NCBI RefSeq assembly: GCF_001294335.1
Contig: NZ_LGKG01000134.1
Span: 62,001 to 126,000, forward strand
Origin: Streptomyces chattanoogensis
GTDB taxonomy: Bacteria > Actinomycetota > Actinomycetes > Streptomycetales > Streptomycetaceae
Direction: 5' to 3'
DNA: 64,000 bases
Of the stretch, positions 24,786 through 33,973 are shown piece by piece. The position numbers were made by a program, and so were the translations under genes. The stretch's first letter is position 1. Every line of letters begins with the position of its first letter. The notes beneath the pieces were generated by a model that was not told where the DNA came from, ran no database searches, and was given only the letters and a program-made list of their open reading frames with translations.

Positions 24786-25838
24786 GTGAAGAAGACGACG
24801 ACCCGGCTCGCGGACGGCCGGGAGTTGATCTACTACGACTCGCGCGACGACGCCGTACGGGACGCCGATGACCGCCGCCCGCTCGACCCGGTCTCCACCG
24901 CCTCCGAGATCCGCCACGACCGCCTCCTCGGCGACCGTGTCGCCGTCGCCTCGCACCGCCAGGGCCGCACCTACCACCCCCCGGCCGACGAATGCCCGCT
25001 GTGCCCCTCCCGCGACGGCCGGCACTCCGAGATCCCCGCCGCGGACTACGACGTCGCCGTCTTCGAGAACCGCTTCCCCTCCCTCGCCGGCGACAGCGGC
25101 CGCTGCGAGGTCGTCTGCTTCACCTCCGACCACGACGCATCCTTCGCCGACCTCACCGAGGAACAGGCCGCCCTCGTCCTGGACGCCTGGACCGACCGCA
25201 CCGCGGAACTCTCCCAACTCCCGGACGTGGAGCAGGTGTTCTGCTTCGAGAACCGCGGAGCCGAGATCGGCGTGACCCTCGGCCATCCGCACGGCCAGAT
25301 CTACGCGTACCCCTTCACCACCCCCCGTACGGAGCGGATGCTCGCCTCACTGGCCGCCCACCGCGAGGGCACCGGCGGCCGGAACCTCTTCGACGACGTC
25401 GTGGCCGACGAGCTCGCCGACGGCCGCCGCATCGTCCTCGAAGGCGACCACTGGCTGGCCTTCGTCCCGTACGCCGCCCACTGGCCGTACGAGGTGCACC
25501 TCTACCCGAAGCGCCGAGTTCCGGACCTGCTCGCCCTCGACGATGCGGCGCGCACAGAGTTCCCACAGCTCTACCTGGAAGTCTTGCGGCGGTTCGACCG
25601 GATCTTCGACACCGGGGAGGGGGCGCCCACGCCGTACATCGCCGCCTGGCACCAGGCGCCGGTACGCGCCGCGGACCGCGCCGAATTCGCACTTCACCTC
25701 GAGCTTTTCACCATTCGCCGCACTTCCGGCAAGCTGAAGTTCCTCGCGGGTTCCGAATCCGGCATGAACGTGTTCATCAACGATGTGCCGCCGGAGGCCG
25801 CGGCCGAGCGACTGCGAGAGGTAGCGAGCGACTCATGA
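24786..25838 (+). CDS. galT: Galactose-1-phosphate uridylyltransferase
   Basis: A 350-residue Leloir-pathway enzyme exchanging UMP between UDP-glucose and galactose-1-phosphate. The GTG at 24786 follows GAGGAG; the ORF's upstream extension is hydrophobic and lies in the promoter region. Zinc-site cysteines are in [10 protein letters not shown], and the active-site [12 protein letters not shown] carries the nucleophilic His (HPH). [10 protein letters not shown] and [20 protein letters not shown] are family motifs. First gene of galTEK; the stop overlaps galE by ATGA. Confidence 0.95.
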   Translation: MKKTTTRLADGRELIYYDSRDDAVRDADDRRPLDPVSTASEIRHDRLLGDRVAVASHRQGRTYHPPADECPLCPSRDGRHSEIPAADYDVAVFENRFPSLAGDSGRCEVVCFTSDHDASFADLTEEQAALVLDAWTDRTAELSQLPDVEQVFCFENRGAEIGVTLGHPHGQIYAYPFTTPRTERMLASLAAHREGTGGRNLFDDVVADELADGRRIVLEGDHWLAFVPYAAHWPYEVHLYPKRRVPDLLALDDAARTEFPQLYLEVLRRFDRIFDTGEGAPTPYIAAWHQAPVRAADRAEFALHLELFTIRRTSGKLKFLAGSESGMNVFINDVPPEAAAERLREVASDS

Positions 25839-26800
25839 GCAAGTACCTGGTGACGGGTGGGGCCGGATACGTGGGCAGCGTCGTGGCCCAGCACCTTCTG
25901 GAGGCGGGTCACGAGGTCACCGTCCTCGACAACCTCTCGACCGGATTCCGGGCGGGCGTCCCCGCGGGCGCCGAGTTCGTCGAGGGCGACATCCGCGACG
26001 CCGCCAAATGGCTCGACTCCACCTACGACGCCGTGCTGCACTTCGCCGCGTTCTCGCAGGTCGGCGAGTCCGTCGTCAAGCCCGAGAAGTACTGGGACAA
26101 CAACGTCGGCGGCACCATGGAACTGCTCGGCGCGATGCGCGCGGCGGGCGTTGGCAAGCTCGTCTTCTCCTCCACCGCGGCGACCTACGGCGAGCCCGAG
26201 CAGATCCCGATCGTGGAGTCCGCGCCCACCGCGCCGACCAACCCCTACGGCGCCAGCAAGCTCGCCGTCGACCACATGATCACCGGTGCGGCCGCCGCCC
26301 ACGGCCTGGCCGCCGTCTCGCTGCGCTACTTCAACGTCGCCGGCGCCTACGGCAGCTGCGGCGAGCGCCATCAGCCCGAGTCGCATCTGATCCCGCTCGT
26401 CCTCCAGGTCGCCCAGGGCAGGCGCGAGGCGATCTCCGTCTTCGGCGACGACTACCCCACCCCCGACGGCACCTGCATCCGCGACTACATCCACGTCGCC
26501 GACCTCGCCGAGGCCCACCTCCTCGCCCTGGACGCCGCGGTCGGGGGCGAGCACCTCATCTGCAACCTCGGCAACGGCAACGGCTTCTCCGTCCGCGAGG
26601 TCATCGAGACCGTCCGCAAGGTGACCGGCCACCCGATCCCCGAGGTCATCGCCCCGCGCCGCGGCGGCGACCCGGCCGTCCTGGTGGCCTCCGCGCAGAC
26701 CGCCATCGACCGGCTCGGCTGGCGCCCCAGCCGCGCCGACCTCGCCGGGATCGTCGCCGATGCCTGGCAGTTCGCACAGCAGCTGGAGAGGACCCAGTAG
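25835..26800 (+). CDS. galE: UDP-glucose 4-epimerase
   Basis: A 321-residue extended SDR enzyme that interconverts UDP-galactose and UDP-glucose with bound NAD. Motifs: [34 protein letters not shown] (Rossmann), the catalytic Ser/Thr in [12 protein letters not shown], Tyr-x3-Lys in [13 protein letters not shown], and [10 protein letters not shown]. The ATG overlaps the galT stop; galK follows directly at the stop codon. Length is typical of actinobacterial GalE. Confidence 0.95.
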   Translation: MSKYLVTGGAGYVGSVVAQHLLEAGHEVTVLDNLSTGFRAGVPAGAEFVEGDIRDAAKWLDSTYDAVLHFAAFSQVGESVVKPEKYWDNNVGGTMELLGAMRAAGVGKLVFSSTAATYGEPEQIPIVESAPTAPTNPYGASKLAVDHMITGAAAAHGLAAVSLRYFNVAGAYGSCGERHQPESHLIPLVLQVAQGRREAISVFGDDYPTPDGTCIRDYIHVADLAEAHLLALDAAVGGEHLICNLGNGNGFSVREVIETVRKVTGHPIPEVIAPRRGGDPAVLVASAQTAIDRLGWRPSRADLAGIVADAWQFAQQLERTQ

Positions 26801-28047
26801 TGACGATTCCAGGGGCCGCGGCGGCCGAGGGGTTCCGTACCGTCTACGGCGCCGCCCCGGAGGGCATCTGGGCGGCCCCCGGCCGGGTCAACCTGATCGG
26901 TGAACACACCGACTACAACGACGGCTTCGTGCTGCCGCTGGCCCTCCCGCACACCACCGTCGCCGCCGCCTCGGCCCGCCCGGACGGGGTGCTGCGGCTG
27001 CACTCCGGCGGCGCCGACGGCGGCGTCGTCGAGCTGCGGACCGACGAGCTGCGGCCCCCCGGCCCCGGGCCCGCGCCCCAAGGCGGCTGGGCCGCGTACC
27101 CGGCGGGCGTCGTCTGGGCGATGCGGGAGGCCGGGCTGCCGGTGGGCGGCGCGGATCTGCACTACGAGAGCACCGTGCCCACCGGCGCCGGGCTGTCCTC
27201 CTCCGCCGCGCTCGAGGTCGCGACCGCGCTCGCCCTCAACGACCTCTACGGCCTCGGCCTCGCCCCGGTGGCGCTGGCCCGGCTCGCCCAGCGCGCCGAG
27301 AACGCCTTCGTCGGCGTGCCCTGCGGGATCATGGACCAGACCGCCGCCGCCTGTTGCACGGCCGGCCACGCGCTCTTTCTGGACGCCCGGAACCTCACCC
27401 AGCGTCAAGTACCGTTCGATTTGGCGGCGGAGGGGCTCCGGCTCCTCGTCGTGGACACCCGCGTGCAGCACGAACTGGGGGACGGCGCATACGCGCAGCG
27501 GCGCGCCGGCTGCGAGCGCGGAGCGCGGGCGCTCGGTGTGCGCGCGCTGCGCGAGGTGCCGTACGCGCATCTGCCCGAGGCCCTCGGTCAACTTGCGGAA
27601 AGACTTCCCGACGACCTTCCGGACGAACCCTGGGACGAACCCCGGGACAAACGCCGGGACGATCCCCGTGCCGAACCGTCCGTCCGGGATCTCGTACGCC
27701 ATATCGTCACCGAGAACCACCGCGTCGAAGAGGTCGTCGCCCGTCTCGACGCCGGTGAGACCCGTGCGATCGGCCCGCTGCTGACCGCCGGACACGCCTC
27801 CCTCCGCGACGACTTCCGGATCTCCTGCGCCGAACTGGACCTTGCCGTCGACACGGCCGTCGCGGCGGGTGCGGTGGGCGCCCGGATGACCGGCGGCGGG
27901 TTCGGCGGCTCGGCCATCGTCCTCGTCGAGGAGGTGGCTGCCAAGACCGTCAGCACCGCCGTCACCGAGGCATTTGCGGCGGCCGGTTTCGTACCCCCGC
28001 GGGTCTTCACCGCCGTGGCCGGTGCCGGGGCGCGCCGCCTGGGATAA
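26801..28047 (+). CDS. galK: Galactokinase
   Basis: A 415-residue GHMP kinase that phosphorylates galactose with ATP. The galactokinase signature GRVNLIGEHTDYNDGFVLPLAL is near residue 27, the ATP loop is VPTGAGLSSSAALEVATALAL, CGIMDQTAA contains the catalytic Asp region, and GGGFGGSAIVLV is motif 3. The GTG directly abuts the galE stop. It is about 25-30 residues longer than usual because of a charged Asp/Arg/Pro insertion (around residues 268-292) encoded by 12-bp tandem repeats. Confidence 0.94.
27619..27678 (+). repeat. Five 12-bp tandem repeats inside galK
   Basis: Five imperfect 12-bp units, such as CCGGACGAACCC, TGGGACGAACCC and CGGGACGATCCC, run head to tail in frame and encode the four-residue units PDEP/WDEP-like, RDKR, RDDP and RAEP. 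They make a charged loop absent from most galactokinases. Confidence 0.7.
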
Positions 28048-28350
28048 CGGCAGCAGCTTGTCGGTACCCATGGCGAAACGGCCACCGGGCCGTCGTGGAC
28101 CGCTCACCGCATCGTCCCAAATCACCCGGTGAAACCGACCAGTTCGGCCATTTGCCCACCGGCGTCGCGCTCTGTCCGTACTCTGAGACCAGCACCGGTG
28201 GGGGCCGGTGCCGATCAGGGGGCGAGACCGTCGGGTACGGCGTCCGGGGCGGGGTAGTCATGTCGGCACGGCGGCGGCCGTGCTGCCGAGGCGATCTTCA
28301 ATCCGGGCGCCGTGCCCGCTATGGTCCGTTCACCGAGACAGGGGGTCTCC
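28048..28350. other. 303-bp gap between galK and a LuxR regulator
   Basis: No convincing gene is seen. A hairpin GCACCGG/CCGGTGC with a 6-base loop lies at 28192-28211; it lacks a T-run and could be a weak galK terminator or a leader structure of the next gene. The last 100 bp probably carry the promoter of the regulator at 28351. Confidence 0.4.
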
Positions 28351-29145
28351 GTGCAACGCATCCGGGTTCTGGTGGTCGACGACCACCGCATCTTCGCCGA
28401 ATCCCTGGCTGCCGCGCTCGCGGCGGAACAGGACGTGGACGTCGCGGCCGCAGGCAGCGCTCCCGCGGCCCTGCGCAGTCTGGAGCGCGCCGCCGCCGAG
28501 GGCCGCCGCTTCGACGTACTGCTCGCCGACGCCGAGCTGGCCGCGGTCGCCGCACCGCTGGCATCGGTGCCACCGCAGCCGTCCGCCGTCCGTGACGGCG
28601 CACCGGGCGGCCCGGCCCCGCGCCCCGCCGCCCCGGCCGGTATCGCACTCGTCTCCGGCCTGCGCACCAGCCACCCCTATCTGCGGACGGTCGTCCTCGC
28701 CGAGCGCGACTGCCCGCGCCGCGCGGCCGCCGCCCTCCAGGCCGGTGCCTCGGGCTGGGTCGCCAAGGACTGTTCGCTGTCCCGGCTGCTCGCCGTCATC
28801 CGCGGCGTACTGCGTGATGAAACGCATCTTCCGCCCGCCCTGCTGACCGGAGTGCTGCGCGAGCTGACGGCGGCCCGCAGGCACCGTTCCGAGAGCGAAC
28901 GCCTGGTGGAGTCGCTGACGCCGCGGGAGCGCGAGGTACTGCGCTGCATGGTGGCGGGCCTGGGCCGCAAGGCCGTCGCCGAGCGGCTGTTCCTCTCCCC
29001 GCACACCGTCCGCACCCATATGCAGAACGTCCTGGGCAAGCTCGGCGTGCACTCCACCCTCGCCGCGGTCGCACTGGCCCGCCGCGCCGGAGTGGGCCCG
29101 GCGGAGGTCGGGACCGCGACGGCGGCTCCGGTGGGCGCCGGCTAA
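28351..29145 (+). CDS. LuxR/NarL-family response regulator with linker insertion
   Basis: From GTG 28351 (AGGGGG about 8 bases upstream; ATG 28321 is an alternative) the protein has 264 residues. The receiver starts IRVLVVDDHRIFAESLAAAL, the probable phosphoacceptor Asp is in FDVLLADAEL, and the Lys in SGWVAKDCS is kept. Between the two halves of the receiver is an unusual Pro/Ala-rich insertion of about 35 residues (VPPQPSAVRDGAPGGPAPRP). The LuxR helix-turn-helix is SLTPREREVLRCMVAGLGRKAVAERLFLSPHTVRTHMQNVLGKLGV. No kinase is adjacent. It lies between galK and a convergent beta-galactosidase, so a link to sugar use is possible but unproved. Confidence 0.85.
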   Translation: MQRIRVLVVDDHRIFAESLAAALAAEQDVDVAAAGSAPAALRSLERAAAEGRRFDVLLADAELAAVAAPLASVPPQPSAVRDGAPGGPAPRPAAPAGIALVSGLRTSHPYLRTVVLAERDCPRRAAAALQAGASGWVAKDCSLSRLLAVIRGVLRDETHLPPALLTGVLRELTAARRHRSESERLVESLTPREREVLRCMVAGLGRKAVAERLFLSPHTVRTHMQNVLGKLGVHSTLAAVALARRAGVGPAEVGTATAAPVGAG

Positions 29146-31169
29146 GGGATCCGCCCCGCATCGGTCAGTACGGCCACGCCCCGCCCCGCCAGTGTGATCC
29201 GGTCGGCGGGCGCGGCGGCGGCCTCGGGGGTGTCCGCCAGCGCATCCGTCATCGGCGCGGGGAGCGCGACCTCGACGGCCTCGGTCCGGTGGTTGAGCAG
29301 GAAGGTGAACCGCCCGTACCGTCCCTCGGGGTCCTCGCGGACGGTCGCCTGGACACCTGCCGGCAGGCCCGGCAGCACGGGCGCCACCCCGGCCGCCTCC
29401 CGTACGTCGTCCAGCAGGGCCCGCATCAGCTCCGCTTCGAGCCGCGTGCCGACGTACCAGACGGCGCCCCGCCCGTACGCATGCCGGGTCACCGCGGGCC
29501 GCCCCGCCAGCTCCCCCTCCGCGAAACACGCGAGCGCCTCGGCCCCTTCCAGATCGATGGCCTCCGACCACAGATCGGCCGCCCCCGTGTACCGCCCGCC
29601 CCCGACCGCCACCGTACGGCCGGCGTCCAGCGGCCAGAACTCCTCCACCCGCAGCCCCAGCAGCCTCCGCAACGGCGCCGGACAGCCCCCGGGGTGCACC
29701 CGGTCGTGCTCGTCCACGATCCCCGAGAAGAACGACACCACCAGGTGCCCCCCGCCCCGTACATACGCGGTCAGCCGCTCCGCGTCGCGGGCCGTGAGCA
29801 GATACAGATTGGGTACGACGACGAGCCGGTACCCCGTCAGCTCCCGCTGCGGCGGCACCACGTCGCAGGCCACCCCCGCCTCGAACAGCGGCCGGTAGTG
29901 CGCCAGCGCGATCTCCGAATGATCCAGCGCGGTCGACGGTTTGGAGTCCACCTCCAGCGCCCACCAGCTGTGCCAGTCCGCCAGCAGCGCCACCGAAGCC
30001 CGCGACCGCGTCCCCGCGATCTCCGGCAGCGACGCCAACTCCCGTCCCAGACCCTGCACTTCACGGAACGTACGGGTGTCCGTCCCGCCGTGCGGCAGCA
30101 TCGCCGAGTGGAACTTCTCCGCCCCGCCCAGCGACTGCCGCCACTGGAAGAACAGCACCGCGTCCGCGCCCTGGGCGATGGCCTGCCAGCTCCACAGCCG
30201 CATCGCGCCCGGCGGCTTGGGGCCGTTGCGCGGCCGCCAGTTGACCGCGCCCGGCGCCTGCTCCAGCAGCAGCCACGGCTGACCGGAGCGGGCGGACCGC
30301 ATCAGGTCGAAGACATACCCGGCCCGGATGTGGTCGTCCGCCGCATACGGATCCTGGTAGAAGTCCAGCGCCATGGCATCCATGTGCGCGGACCAGGCGA
30401 ACGCATCGACCGGCTTGTGCTGCGGCATCAGATTGGTGGTGACGGGCACACCGGGCGTGAGCCGGTCCAGCACCTCCTTCTCGGCGAGGTAGCAGGCCCG
30501 CAGCGCCGCATCGCCGAACCGCAGGTAGTCCAGTTGCTGCGCCGGATTGGGGAAGGTGGGCGCCGTACGGGGCGGCAGCACCTCGTCGAAATCCCCGTAC
30601 TGCTGCGACCAGAAGGCCGTCGACCAGGCCTCGTTCAGCGCCTCGATGGTCTCGTACCGGTCCCGCAGCCAGGTGCGGAAGTCCTCGGCCGACACCTCGC
30701 AGAAGCACTGCCGGGTATGGCACCCGTACTCGTTGCCCACATGCCACATGGCCAGCGCCGGATGGCCGGCGTAGCGGGTGGCCAGCTGCTCGACGAGGCG
30801 GACGGCGTGGGCGCGGTAGACGGGGCTGGAGGGGCAGTAGTGCTGACGGCCGCCGGGCCAGCGGCGCCGGCCGTCCGGGTCCTCGGGCAGGATCCCGGGG
30901 TGTGCGCGGGACAGCCAGGGCGGGGGAGAGGCTGTCATCGTCGCCAGGCAGACGTCGATCCCGGCGCCCGCGAGCCCGTCCATCACCCTGTCGAACCACC
31001 CGAAGTCCCATTCCCCTGGCCGGGGTTCGACCTTCGCCCAGGAGAAGATCCCGGCGGTGACCATGGTGACGTGGGCCGCCTTCATCAGCTTCAGATCCTC
31101 GGCCCACACCTCCTCGGGCCACTGCTCGGGGTTGTAGTCGCCGCCGAAGTGAATGCCGGTGCCGCGCAT
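29142..31169 (-). CDS. Beta-galactosidase, glycoside hydrolase family 42
   Basis: A 675-residue GH42 enzyme without a signal peptide, so probably cytoplasmic. The N-terminal TIM barrel starts GIHFGGDYNPEQWPEEVWAEDLKLMKAAHV; the acid/base Glu is in WHVGNEYG and the nucleophile Glu in WLLLEQAPG. GH42 zinc-type Cys residues are visible (CHTRQCFCEV). The trimerisation (A4-type) domain and a small C-terminal beta domain follow. It releases galactose from lactose or galacto-oligosaccharides, fitting the nearby galTEK and symporter. Its stop overlaps the end of the convergent LuxR gene by four bases. Confidence 0.92.
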   Translation of the reverse strand: MRGTGIHFGGDYNPEQWPEEVWAEDLKLMKAAHVTMVTAGIFSWAKVEPRPGEWDFGWFDRVMDGLAGAGIDVCLATMTASPPPWLSRAHPGILPEDPDGRRRWPGGRQHYCPSSPVYRAHAVRLVEQLATRYAGHPALAMWHVGNEYGCHTRQCFCEVSAEDFRTWLRDRYETIEALNEAWSTAFWSQQYGDFDEVLPPRTAPTFPNPAQQLDYLRFGDAALRACYLAEKEVLDRLTPGVPVTTNLMPQHKPVDAFAWSAHMDAMALDFYQDPYAADDHIRAGYVFDLMRSARSGQPWLLLEQAPGAVNWRPRNGPKPPGAMRLWSWQAIAQGADAVLFFQWRQSLGGAEKFHSAMLPHGGTDTRTFREVQGLGRELASLPEIAGTRSRASVALLADWHSWWALEVDSKPSTALDHSEIALAHYRPLFEAGVACDVVPPQRELTGYRLVVVPNLYLLTARDAERLTAYVRGGGHLVVSFFSGIVDEHDRVHPGGCPAPLRRLLGLRVEEFWPLDAGRTVAVGGGRYTGAADLWSEAIDLEGAEALACFAEGELAGRPAVTRHAYGRGAVWYVGTRLEAELMRALLDDVREAAGVAPVLPGLPAGVQATVREDPEGRYGRFTFLLNHRTEAVEVALPAPMTDALADTPEAAAAPADRITLAGRGVAVLTDAGRIP

Positions 31170-31259
31170 CGGACCCCCAGGGTCGAAGTTCGGTATGCCG
31201 TGGTGGTGTGACGTGGTGGTGTGGCTGTGGTCGTGTGCTGTGGCCGTGCGCCGTGGACC

Positions 31260-32111
31260 TCAACGTGAGTTCTTGTACACGCTCCAGCCGCCGTCGACGA
31301 CGAGGCTCGCCCCGGTGACGAAGGATGCCTCCGGGGAGAGCAGGAACGCGACCGCCGCCGCGACCTCCTCGGGCCGCCCCAGCCGCCGCGCCGCGGTCTC
31401 CTCGGCGCTGGCCTGCCGCGCCGCCTCGTCGATGCCGTCCCAGGCGGCGGTCAGCACCGGCCCCGGCAGCACGCTGTTGACCCGCACCTCGGGCCCGTAC
31501 TCCACGGCCAGCTGCCGCCCCAGCCCGGTCAGCCCCGCCTTGGACGCGGCGTACGCCGGGCGGCCCGGCAGCCCGACCAGCGCATGGACGGACGAGGTCA
31601 GCACCACCGCGCCGTGCCGGGCGCGGAGGTCGTCCAGGGCGGCCCGCACCCCGAGGAAGGACCCGGTCAGGTTGACGGACAACTGGCGCTCCCACTCCGC
31701 GAGGGAGGTCCGGTGGGCCGCCGCGACATACGGCACAAAGGCGTTGCTGACCAGCCCGTCCACCGGCCCGTACCGCTGCCGCGCCGCCTCCACCGCGCGC
31801 CGCCAGTCGTCCTCCTGCGCCACATCGCAGTGCGCGTACGAGGCGTGCCCGCCGGCCGCCCGGATGCGGCGCGCGGTGTGTTCGCCGCGCTCGTCGTCGA
31901 TGTCCAGCAGCAGCACGGCGGCGCCTTCCGCGGCCAGCCGGTCCGCGGTCGCCGCCCCGATTCCGGCGGCGGCCCCGGTCACCAGGACCGTCCGGCCGGT
32001 GAACCGTCTGCCGTACGGGCCGCCGTGGCTGCGGTGATCGCGTTGACCGCGGTGATCGCCGTGCTTGCCGTGGTCGCCGCTCGCCGGGTGCGGTGCGCGC
32101 TGCTGGCTCAT
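31260..32111 (-). CDS. Short-chain dehydrogenase/reductase
   Basis: A classical SDR of about 283 residues from ATG 32111; a GTG at 32168 would add 19 residues, and neither start has a clear binding site. The N-terminus before the Rossmann fold is rich in His and Gly (DHGKHGDHRGQRDHRSHGG), from short DNA repeats. Motifs: TGAAAGIGAATA for NAD(P), LLLDIDDE (Asp suggests NAD), SNAFV (in place of NNAG), Ser in VVLTSSVHA and Tyr-x3-Lys in YAASKAG. It lies 90 bp downstream of nothing but upstream of the GH42 gene on the same strand, so the two may be co-transcribed and act on a sugar. Substrate unknown. Confidence 0.82.
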   Translation of the reverse strand: MSQQRAPHPASGDHGKHGDHRGQRDHRSHGGPYGRRFTGRTVLVTGAAAGIGAATADRLAAEGAAVLLLDIDDERGEHTARRIRAAGGHASYAHCDVAQEDDWRRAVEAARQRYGPVDGLVSNAFVPYVAAAHRTSLAEWERQLSVNLTGSFLGVRAALDDLRARHGAVVLTSSVHALVGLPGRPAYAASKAGLTGLGRQLAVEYGPEVRVNSVLPGPVLTAAWDGIDEAARQASAEETAARRLGRPEEVAAAVAFLLSPEASFVTGASLVVDGGWSVYKNSR

Positions 32112-32257
32112 GGCCGCCAGCCAAGCCGACGGGGGAGCGGCGGGCAAGGGGGTGCGGGCGGGCGTCACCCCAGCGGGCGGTCCGCGCCGGACATGCGCCG
32201 CCGGCCCGGAATTCGAAGCCGCCGGCTCACCCGCCGAAGGCGCAGGCTAACGAACCA

Positions 32258-32755
32258 TCAGCCCGGAATATTGTCGAAAGGACCCGTCAACCTGCGCAGC
32301 AGACCGGCCAATTCATGGCGCTGCTGACGGGAGAGCTCGGCGAGGATGGCGCGCTCCTGGGCCAGCAGCCCGGCCAGCGACTGATCCGCCTTGTCGCGCC
32401 CTTCGGCCGTCAGCCGGACCAGCACACCGCGCCGGTCGCTGGGGTCGGGCAGCCGCTCGACCAGATCCTTCTTGGCCAGCCGGTCGATGCGGTTGGTCAT
32501 CGTCCCGGAGGTGACCAGTGTCTGCGTCAGCAGTGCGCCGGGCGAGAGCTGATACGGCGCCCCGGCCCGCCGCAGGGCGGTGAGCACATCGAACTCCCAG
32601 GGCTCCAGGCCCACCTCGGCGAAGGCGATCCGCCGGGCCCGGTCGAGGTGCCTGGCCAGCCTGGACACCCGGCTGAGGACCTCTAGCGGTTCCACATCGA
32701 GGTCCGGGCGCTCGCGGCGCCATGCTGCAACCAGTCGGTCGACCTCGTCCTCCAT
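32258..32755 (-). CDS. tamR: MarR-family regulator TamR
   Basis: From ATG 32755, 165 residues: a winged helix with LSPGALLTQTLVTSGTMTNRIDRLAKKDLVERLPDPSDRRGVLVRLTAEG (DNA-binding helix and wing) and a long first helix (MEDEVDRLVAAWRRERPDLDVEPLEVLSRVSRLARHLDRA). The longer ORF from 32965 runs through the operator repeats and is rejected. It is divergent from tam, the arrangement in S. coelicolor where TamR represses tam and genes of the citrate cycle and is released by trans-aconitate, cis-aconitate, citrate or isocitrate. The role here is taken from that system; three operator repeats lie between. Confidence 0.88.
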   Translation of the reverse strand: MEDEVDRLVAAWRRERPDLDVEPLEVLSRVSRLARHLDRARRIAFAEVGLEPWEFDVLTALRRAGAPYQLSPGALLTQTLVTSGTMTNRIDRLAKKDLVERLPDPSDRRGVLVRLTAEGRDKADQSLAGLLAQERAILAELSRQQRHELAGLLRRLTGPFDNIPG

Positions 32756-32791
32756 GGCGATCAGTGTAAAGGGTCTGTCGACATGAAGTCT

Positions 32792-32835
32792 CTTGAGGTC
32801 GAATCTCTTGATGTCAAACTTCTTGACGTCAAGAA
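32792..32835. promoter_or_regulatory. Three phased TamR operator repeats
   Basis: CTTGAGGTC (32792), CTTGATGTC (32807) and CTTGACGTC (32822) recur exactly every 15 bp, about 1.5 helical turns. The last forms a perfect 16-bp palindrome TTCTTGACGTCAAGAA (32820-32835), the middle a TTGA-TG-TCAA. Position between tamR and tam marks them as binding sites for TamR. Confidence 0.78.
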
Positions 32836-32952
32836 ATACTTCGATGGACGATGGGGCATCGTCGGCGGGAGGCTCATGTCCACCAGCGTTGGCCAAAACC
32901 AACTGTTCGTGAGCATCGGAGTCAGCCCTGTAGCAACGAAGGGGTTTCGAAC

Positions 32953-33774
32953 ATGCACGACGCACCGACCTGGGATCCGCAGCAGTATCTGCATCACTCC
33001 GGGCACCGAACCCGCCCGTTCCACGACCTGCTCAACCGCATACCAGAGCTCCCCCGCCACGCGGCCCCCACCCGCATCGCCGACCTCGGATGCGGTCCCG
33101 GGAACGTCACCGTCCAACTCGCCGACCGCTGGCCCGACGCCCGCATCACCGGGTTCGACAACTCCCCCGAGATGCTGAGCGAGGCCAAGGCCTACGCGGG
33201 CCCGACCCCCGGTGGCGGCCTCCTCGACTTCGCACCGGCCGACGCGGCCGACTGGACCCCTGAAGAACCGTTCGACCTGATCATTTCCAACGCCGCACTC
33301 CAGTGGGTCCCCAACCACCCCGACTCCCTCCCCCGCTGGATCGACGCCGTCACCCCCGGCGGCACCCTCGCCTTCCAGGTCCCCGGCAACTTCACCTCGC
33401 CCAGTCACGCCCTCCTCGGCGAACTGTGCGACGCCCCCCAATGGCGCGACCGCCTCACCAGCCACGGCCGCCGCTTCGTCCACATCCTGGAGCCCGCCGA
33501 CTACCTGGAACTCCTCTCCGACCTCGGCTGCACCGCGGACGTCTGGGAAACCACCTACGTCCAGCTCCTCCAGGGCGACGACCCCGTCCTCGACTGGGTC
33601 AAGGGCACCGCCCTGCGCCCCGTGCTGACGGCCCTCGAGGACGATCCGGCCGCCCGCGACGCGTTCCTCGCCGAATTCCGCGACCTGCTCCGCAAGGCCT
33701 ACCCCACCGGCCGGCACGGCACGGTCTTCCCGTTCCGCCGCATCTTCGCCGTCGCCCACAAGCCCCTGGACTGA
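32953..33774 (+). CDS. tam: Trans-aconitate 2-methyltransferase
   Basis: From ATG 32953 (AAGGGG about 9 bases upstream), 273 residues of a SAM-dependent methyltransferase. It begins MHDAPTWDPQQYLHHSGHRTRPFHDLL, typical of Tam (W-x-P-x-x-Y), then RIADLGCGPGNVTVQLADRWPDARITGFDNSPEML (SAM motifs I and II) and FDLIISNAALQWVPNHP. Tam esterifies trans-aconitate, a spontaneous by-product that inhibits aconitase. Control by the divergent TamR is expected. Confidence 0.92.
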   Translation: MHDAPTWDPQQYLHHSGHRTRPFHDLLNRIPELPRHAAPTRIADLGCGPGNVTVQLADRWPDARITGFDNSPEMLSEAKAYAGPTPGGGLLDFAPADAADWTPEEPFDLIISNAALQWVPNHPDSLPRWIDAVTPGGTLAFQVPGNFTSPSHALLGELCDAPQWRDRLTSHGRRFVHILEPADYLELLSDLGCTADVWETTYVQLLQGDDPVLDWVKGTALRPVLTALEDDPAARDAFLAEFRDLLRKAYPTGRHGTVFPFRRIFAVAHKPLD

Positions 33775-33973
33775 CCACGCCCACCCTTTGAGGTGACCCC
33801 GCCGTGAACACCGGCCCCGGCCACGTCCAGCCCGCCCGCCACCCGCGGCGGCTGCCGGTTCGGGGCCGGTACGGCATGTCTCCGCGGCACGAGCCTCGGT
33901 GCCTTCGCCGAAAAGAAAAGGCCGGCCGCCCCCGCCCCTCGTCCACGGTGCCGTGATGTGACGAGTCCGCGAG

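Noticed and set aside
32756..32965. 70-residue extension of TamR
   Set aside because: Encoded by the operator repeats; MarR proteins start at about the MEDEVDRL segment.
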